DNA of 46,581 nt from JBGTFE01 sp036403235 (GTDB lineage: Bacteria; Acidobacteriota; Blastocatellia; Pyrinomonadales; Pyrinomonadaceae), in the NCBI GenBank assembly GCA_036403235.1, contig DASWRI010000022.1, positions 1-46,581 on the forward strand. Direction: 5' to 3'. Within the stretch, counting starts at the first letter, position 1; each line of letters starts with the position of its first letter. Shown one piece after another: positions 42,233 through 46,581 of the stretch. The translations under genes were made by a program, and so were the position numbers. The notes under the pieces were generated by a model that searched no databases, had not been told where the DNA came from, and saw only the letters and a program-made list of their open reading frames with translations.

Positions 42233-43162
42233 ATGAAATTATTTTCAGCCGCAATTTGTTTGCTTTTTCTGACTTCTTTTTTGACTCTCCCGGTTTTTGC
42301 GCAGAAAGTCGAAACCGAAGGCGAGCTTTTCAACCAGATTTCGGCTTTAACCAAGACGAAAAAAGCCGACGACCAGGAAAAAGCCTACCAGCTCGGCAAA
42401 GATTTTATCTCGAAATTCGGCAAAAACAACGATGACGAAGTAAAAAAAGTGCGCGAATTTATGGAAACATACGAAATTGCGTTCGTCGGCAGAAAAATCG
42501 ATGAAGGCAAAACCGCCGAAGCTTTTACATTCGGCAAGGAAGTCATGACGCAGGAGCCCGACAACGCGCATCTCGCGATGACGCTCGCTTACGCCGGTTA
42601 TCTCGCACTGGTTAATAAAAAAGACAAATCTTTAGGGCAGGATTCGATTCAGTTCGCTCAAAAAGCGCTCCAGCTTTTGAATGATAAAAAACTTCCGAGC
42701 AATTTTCAGCCTTTCACCGACCAGGACGACGCGACGGCGATGATGTATTACACTATCGCAACCTTTTCGGTCGATTCGAATTTGAGCGACGCGGCGCAGA
42801 ATTTCTACAAATCGCTGCAATACAACACAAAAGTAAAAAATAATTCTTACCCGTATTACATCATCGCTTTTAATTACGAGAAACAATACGAAAAAGCGGC
42901 GAAGGATTTTGACGCCAAATACGGCGCGGCCACGACTTCAACCGCCGAAATGAGAACCGCCGAAGCCAGCCTTGAAAAGCTTCTCGGCAATATGCAGGAC
43001 GCCTACGCCCGCGCCGTCAAGCTCGGCGAAGCGGAAAACGCGCCGAAAGTAAACGAGTGGAAACAGCGTTACGCGCAGATTTATTCGTTTATCAAAGGAA
43101 GCGACGCCGGCTCGGCCGAATTTCTGGCAAACGTGCTGGCGACGCCGATGCCCGCGCCCTGA
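42233..43162 (+). CDS. exported TPR-like helical protein
   Basis: A 309-residue protein with a signal peptide (about 1-23) and a helical-repeat body (about 25-290) with TPR-like spacing. The start ATG at 42233 follows CAGGAG. The upstream frame to 41954 crosses the divergent gene and is not coding. It probably serves as a periplasmic protein-interaction scaffold; no specific family recognised. A strong terminator follows. Confidence 0.8.
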   Translation: MKLFSAAICLLFLTSFLTLPVFAQKVETEGELFNQISALTKTKKADDQEKAYQLGKDFISKFGKNNDDEVKKVREFMETYEIAFVGRKIDEGKTAEAFTFGKEVMTQEPDNAHLAMTLAYAGYLALVNKKDKSLGQDSIQFAQKALQLLNDKKLPSNFQPFTDQDDATAMMYYTIATFSVDSNLSDAAQNFYKSLQYNTKVKNNSYPYYIIAFNYEKQYEKAAKDFDAKYGAATTSTAEMRTAEASLEKLLGNMQDAYARAVKLGEAENAPKVNEWKQRYAQIYSFIKGSDAGSAEFLANVLATPMPAP

Positions 43163-43186
43163 GTTCGAAAAATTTTTTTGACTTTC

Positions 43187-43230
43187 AGCCTAAGAGAAGT
43201 TAGCCTTTTTCTCTTAGGCTTTTGTTTTTT
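43187..43230 (+). terminator. rho-independent terminator after the TPR gene
   Basis: AGCCTAAGAGAA (43187-43198) is perfectly complementary to 43209-43220 with a 10-nt loop, followed by TTTGTTTTTT. Confidence 0.9.
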
Positions 43231-43254
43231 AATTTTTTAAGGAAAGTTGTTTTA

Positions 43255-44394
43255 ATGAATGCACCAAAGCAGGTTTTAGACGAGAAATTTTCCTTTACAT
43301 CGAGCATCAAGGGCGACGTCTGGCACAAAAAGCCGACGCCCGATGCTTTCGAATGGTGGTATTTCGACGCTTTGAGCGACGACGGTCGCGACGGCGTCGT
43401 CGTCATCTTTCTCGACAATTTCATTTTTTCCCCGCGCTATAATTCGCTGACAAAAAAGCTTCGAAAAGCAGGTGACAAAACGAACAAAGGCGTCTGGATT
43501 GACGAAAAAACGCTTCAGTTCCCCGAAAACAAAACATTTCCCGCGCTCGCTTTTATTTACTACCGTGACGGCAAGCCGATTTACCGCGCCATCAACGAAT
43601 ACGACCAGAACGAATTTGAAGCGAGTCTCGAAGAGCCTTCGTGCCGCATCGGCGATAATTCGTTCCGGCTCGATTCAAAGCCATACGGTTCGGGCTACGT
43701 TCTTTCAATCAACGCCAAGCTGCCGAAACGCCGGACGCTCAAAGCAAATTTCGAATGGCTCGCGATAGAAGGCGATTTTCAGCCCGAATGCTGTCTTTAC
43801 GCGGAAAACTCGCATTGCTGGAATCTGGTTCTGGCGCGCTCGGACGTAACCGGAAAAATCGACGTCGAAGACGCGAGCGGGAAAAATCTCGACACCGTCA
43901 GCTTTCGCGGAACAGGCTATCACGACCACAACATCGACAATCGATGGCTGCCCGAAACCGTTCAGGACTGGCAGTGGGGACGCGCGCATTTTGCCGACGC
44001 GACCGCCGTTTTTTATCGCTACAAGGAATTTGCCGAATCACAGACGACGACTAAATTATATGTCGTTCGCGACGGCGAGCTGTGCGAGCGCGACGCTTTT
44101 TACGAAGAGCAAAATCTGCAAAGAGATATTTTCGGCATCAAATACCCGGGCCGGATGACGTTTACGACCGAAGACAATCTGCGCCTGCGCGTCAAGCAGA
44201 CAAAAATTATCGACTCGAGCTTTTTTTATCTTCGATTTTTAAGCGAGATGACCTTGACTCTCCGCGACGGACGACCCAGAAAAACAACCGGAATCACCGA
44301 ATATCTCGCCCCGAAAGCCTTAAAATACCGCTGGCTCGACTGGCTCGTCAATATGCGAATCGGGCGAAAAGGCAAAGGCTCTCTGCTTCGCTAG
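43255..44394 (+). CDS. CrtC/AttH-like lipocalin-fold protein (hydroxyneurosporene synthase-like)
   Basis: A 379-residue protein with the family signature FEWWYFDAL near residue 40 and GTGYHDHNIDN and WQWGRAHF later, as in carotenoid 1,2-hydratase CrtC and AttH-type lipocalins. The ATG at 43255 has AAGGAAAG upstream. No other carotenoid gene is near and no signal peptide is seen, so a carotenoid substrate is not supported; a hydrophobic small-molecule role is inferred. Confidence 0.8.
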   Translation: MNAPKQVLDEKFSFTSSIKGDVWHKKPTPDAFEWWYFDALSDDGRDGVVVIFLDNFIFSPRYNSLTKKLRKAGDKTNKGVWIDEKTLQFPENKTFPALAFIYYRDGKPIYRAINEYDQNEFEASLEEPSCRIGDNSFRLDSKPYGSGYVLSINAKLPKRRTLKANFEWLAIEGDFQPECCLYAENSHCWNLVLARSDVTGKIDVEDASGKNLDTVSFRGTGYHDHNIDNRWLPETVQDWQWGRAHFADATAVFYRYKEFAESQTTTKLYVVRDGELCERDAFYEEQNLQRDIFGIKYPGRMTFTTEDNLRLRVKQTKIIDSSFFYLRFLSEMTLTLRDGRPRKTTGITEYLAPKALKYRWLDWLVNMRIGRKGKGSLLR

Positions 44395-44400
44395 AAAAAA

Positions 44401-44460
44401 TGAAAGTGGAAAACGGAAAATGGAAAATGGAAAATAATCTCTTAAAATTTTCCACTTTCA
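44401..44460. repeat. short-tandem-repeat palindrome between convergent genes
   Basis: TGAAAGTGGAAAA (44401-44413) is exactly complementary to 44448-44460. Left-arm words CGGAAAA, TGGAAAA, TGGAAAA have period 7. Confidence 0.85.
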
Positions 44461-44461
44461 A

Positions 44462-44782
44462 TTATTTATTGGTCAGCTTCACCGCCGTTCCATAGGCCAG
44501 AACTTCGGTTGCGCCCTGCGAGAATTCGGTTGCGTCGTAGCGCATCCCGATGATGGCGTCGGCGCCGATGGCCTGCGCATGCGAAATCATACGGTTAAAA
44601 GCTTCCTGCCGCGCCTGCTCGCAGACGTGCGACCATTCTTCGATGTTGCCGCCGCCGAGCGCTTTCAAGCCGCCGATGAAGCCGCGCCCGAGTCCGGTCG
44701 CGCGCACGACGATTCCTCTGACGACGCCCAAATACTGAATGATTTTTCCCATTTCCACTTCGTTTCCGGTTGTAACTATCAT
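44462..44782 (-). CDS. YbjQ/UPF0145 family protein
   Basis: A 106-residue protein with the family pattern VTTGNEVEM, RGIVVRATGLGRGF, GADAIIGMRYD and AYGTAVKL, forming a pentameric heavy-metal-binding-like fold in known structures. The physiological role is not settled. Length is typical. A good Shine-Dalgarno (AAAGGAGAAA) precedes the ATG. Confidence 0.92.
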   Translation of the reverse strand: MIVTTGNEVEMGKIIQYLGVVRGIVVRATGLGRGFIGGLKALGGGNIEEWSHVCEQARQEAFNRMISHAQAIGADAIIGMRYDATEFSQGATEVLAYGTAVKLTNK

Positions 44783-44803
44783 TTTCGATTTCTCCTTTTA
44801 ATT

Positions 44804-44880
44804 AAAAGTTGACAGAAAGTTTTAAGAACTCTGTTAACTTCCTGAAACTATCTGCATCTCTGTCAACTTTTCGTAACTTT
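44804..44880. repeat. short-tandem-repeat palindrome
   Basis: AAAAGTTGACAGA (44804-44816) is exactly complementary to 44859-44871. Inner words AACTCTGTTAACTT relate to those of the 204-297 element. Confidence 0.8.
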
Positions 44881-44888
44881 TTCTAAAC

Positions 44889-45755
44889 TTATTTCCGATT
44901 TTTTACGTCTTCGATTGCTTTGGCTGCGGCGACGATATATTTTGATTCGGGAAATTCCGCTTTCAGCTTTTCCAGATATTTGTTTGCGTTTTTCATTTTT
45001 TCCAGAATGGCGCTGCCGACCGTTAAAAGAGCAAGTGCCGTTTCCCTGTTTTTCTCCGCCGGAAACGCTTTTAAATAATCTTCCAGATATTCGTTGGATT
45101 GCTCAAAGGCTTTCAGGTTGTAAGCATTGATGCCGAGCGTCAGCATTACGCGCTCTTTTTTGGCGGCGTCGTTTTCAATCTCCGGAGTTTTGAGCGCTTT
45201 TTGGTAAAACTCGTTACTCAACCTGACCATTTTTGAGTTTCTGTATGCATCGGCAATCTGCAAAAGCGCCGTCCCGTCGTCCTTTTTGAGTTCGAGCGCG
45301 TCGTAGTATTTTTTCAGAGGCGAAAAGTCTTTCGGCATCTCTTCAAAAATCTGGTTGAGCTCGGACAGCTTTTTATTTGAAAAGCCGCGCCGCGAGGTAA
45401 TAATATTGCCGAGCGGGTCTGTAAATACGACGTATGGAATCGCCGCCACGCCGTATTTGCCGACCAGCCCTTTTTCCGCATCGAAATCAACCTTAACGGC
45501 GATAAACGGCTTGACGGCTTCGACCACGTCCGACAAAACCCAGAATTCCTTTTCCATCATCTGACACGGCTCACACCAGCTGGCCGAAAAATCGAGCATC
45601 ATCGGCTTTCCGGTTTCTTTGGCCAGCGCCTGCGCTTTTTTGAAATCTTTTTCCCAGGTTATGCCATTTTTCTGCGTCGATACTTCAGCCGTTTGCGCAG
45701 AAGCGTCAAAAATTACAAATAAAATCGCGAGAGTTATAAAAATAATTCTTTTCAT
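44889..45755 (-). CDS. exported thioredoxin-like protein with TPR-like C-terminus
   Basis: A 288-residue protein with a signal peptide (about 1-20), a thioredoxin-like domain (about 32-135) with the redox motif Cys61-E-P-Cys64 (SASWCEPCQMMEKEFW, as in DsbD-gamma/thioredoxin_7 domains), and a helical TPR-like region from about 150. It probably reduces or keeps reduced envelope proteins. It stands alone with no DsbD-type reductase partner nearby. Confidence 0.88.
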   Translation of the reverse strand: MKRIIFITLAILFVIFDASAQTAEVSTQKNGITWEKDFKKAQALAKETGKPMMLDFSASWCEPCQMMEKEFWVLSDVVEAVKPFIAVKVDFDAEKGLVGKYGVAAIPYVVFTDPLGNIITSRRGFSNKKLSELNQIFEEMPKDFSPLKKYYDALELKKDDGTALLQIADAYRNSKMVRLSNEFYQKALKTPEIENDAAKKERVMLTLGINAYNLKAFEQSNEYLEDYLKAFPAEKNRETALALLTVGSAILEKMKNANKYLEKLKAEFPESKYIVAAAKAIEDVKNRK

Positions 45756-45869
45756 AAAAGATTTATCCTCAAGTTACGTTAGAAATGGAAAATAAGTTTG
45801 AATTTAATTCGTATTTGCTAATCGGGTATTTCTCCCCGATATTATTCGTTTCTAATTAAAAAACGACTC

Positions 45870-45902
45870 ACTCAGCCTTCATTAAAATTGAAGGCTGAGT
45901 TT
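45870..45902 (-). terminator. rho-independent terminator of the NTF2-like gene
   Basis: ACTCAGCCTTCA (45870-45881) is perfectly complementary to 45889-45900; the minus strand continues with CGTTTTTTAA. Confidence 0.8.
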
Positions 45903-46034
45903 GATTGAACGTTTTTAGCGCAAAAAAAGCGCCTGCGGGCGAGATGTCCCCGCTCCGGCTGTTTACCTGACTTATTTTTTAACGCTTCTTTGCTGTTTCG
46001 TTAAATTTATCTTACAAATTGCCGTTTCCAGGAC

Positions 46035-46526
46035 TTACATCGCGGGTTTTATCGACATATGCGAATGATAGACGATGAGCCACGCGTTTTCGCGTTTAGC
46101 CCAGACGGTCGTTGCCCGCATATTATCCGACATGCTTTTACCGCCGGGCAAAACCATGTCGGATTTTACGGTCGAAGTGACGATGGCCGTGTTGTCGTCG
46201 ACGAATCTCACCTTGATATCGCTCAAATCAGCCGTCTTGAAAGTTATCTGTTTGACTTCCGCCAGTTCGGTCGCTTTCGTCGTCATTTCATAGTCATAGA
46301 CGCCGCCGTAATCCTCGGCAAACATCTTTGCGAAATTGTCGTATTTTTTATCGACCAGAGATTTCCACGTCAGTTTCTCGTTCGCCGTCAAGGCCTGCTC
46401 GATTGACGCGCGATTATTGGTTATATTGCTTTTCGATTTGACTCGCTCGTTCTGCGCCGCCGCCGAGAATGCAAAAGTCAACACAAATGCCGTTAAAAGA
46501 ATTAATCTAGTTTTCATTTTTTTCAC
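46035..46526 (-). CDS. exported NTF2-like (SnoaL/DUF4440-type) protein
   Basis: A 163-residue protein with a signal peptide (about 1-24) and an NTF2-like cone fold: EQALTANEKLTWKSLVDKKYDNFAKMFAEDY at the front and NTAIVTSTVKS, ATTVWAKRENAWLIVYHSHMS at the end, as in DUF4440 proteins. These bind small molecules or act as accessory domains; no catalytic residues can be claimed. GGAGTGAAA precedes the ATG. Confidence 0.85.
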   Translation of the reverse strand: MKKMKTRLILLTAFVLTFAFSAAAQNERVKSKSNITNNRASIEQALTANEKLTWKSLVDKKYDNFAKMFAEDYGGVYDYEMTTKATELAEVKQITFKTADLSDIKVRFVDDNTAIVTSTVKSDMVLPGGKSMSDNMRATTVWAKRENAWLIVYHSHMSIKPAM

Positions 46527-46581
46527 TCCTTTTTTCTTATCCTGATAAAATAAGCCTTCCTGAAAACGCCTAACGAAAGAG

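Overview
The window looks like chromosomal DNA of a moderate-GC Acidobacteriota-type bacterium. The grounds are family content and style, not a database search: Asn/Thr-rich lipoprotein linkers, FhaA-like proteins, a Ser/Thr kinase with an SH3b sensor, zinc-ribbon membrane proteins, a large PilX-like protein and many short-tandem-repeat palindromes between genes. Genes are compact, with ATGA overlaps inside operons. No rRNA, CRISPR, insertion sequence or phage gene was seen. The only RNA gene found is tRNA-Arg(CCG).

Layout. 1-5.5 kb (minus): a truncated zinc-ribbon protein, a Gfo/Idh oxidoreductase, a sugar-phosphate isomerase-like protein, then a DUF6702 protein downstream of a secreted M1 peptidase. 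5.9-16.9 kb (mostly plus): a lytic transglycosylase, ilvA (minus), an SPFH protein, a glutathione peroxidase-like protein, thpR (minus), mltG, a membrane protein, a WD40 protein, a HAD phosphatase, a cyclophilin, dtd and a lipoprotein cyclophilin. 17-24.4 kb: tRNA-Arg, a SpoU methyltransferase, then a minus-strand operon FHA - class B PBP - RodA/FtsW - PP2C. 24.7-30.2 kb (plus): a minor-pilin operon (FimT, PilV, PilW, giant PilX). 30.2-33.3 kb: a 21-bp repeat array, then a Ser/Thr kinase and a second FhaA-like protein. 33.4-46.6 kb: a C25 peptidase, ggt, lipoproteins, paired zinc-ribbon proteins, a TPR protein, a CrtC/AttH-like protein, YbjQ, a thioredoxin-like protein and an NTF2-like protein.

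How the genes fit together. Cell-wall growth and its phospho-control dominate the middle. The FHA-PBP-RodA-PP2C operon has the gene content of the actinobacterial fhaA/pstP/rodA/pbpA cluster. The kinase that would oppose the phosphatase sits about 6 kb away beside a second FHA protein. MltG and a Slt-type lytic transglycosylase add wall-cleaving functions. Two zinc-ribbon membrane proteins end in a VTxxTTKLL tail resembling the phospho-threonine tail of GarA/OdhI and could be clients of this signalling set.

The most unusual structures are (1) 14 tandem 21-bp units at 30196-30490, two helical turns per unit, containing perfect internal palindromes and no convincing gene; (2) about 15 intergenic palindromes built from 7-9-bp tandem words that differ from site to site; and (3) a (GTGAAAA)x5 heptamer tract that encodes the signal-peptide core of the DUF6702 protein.
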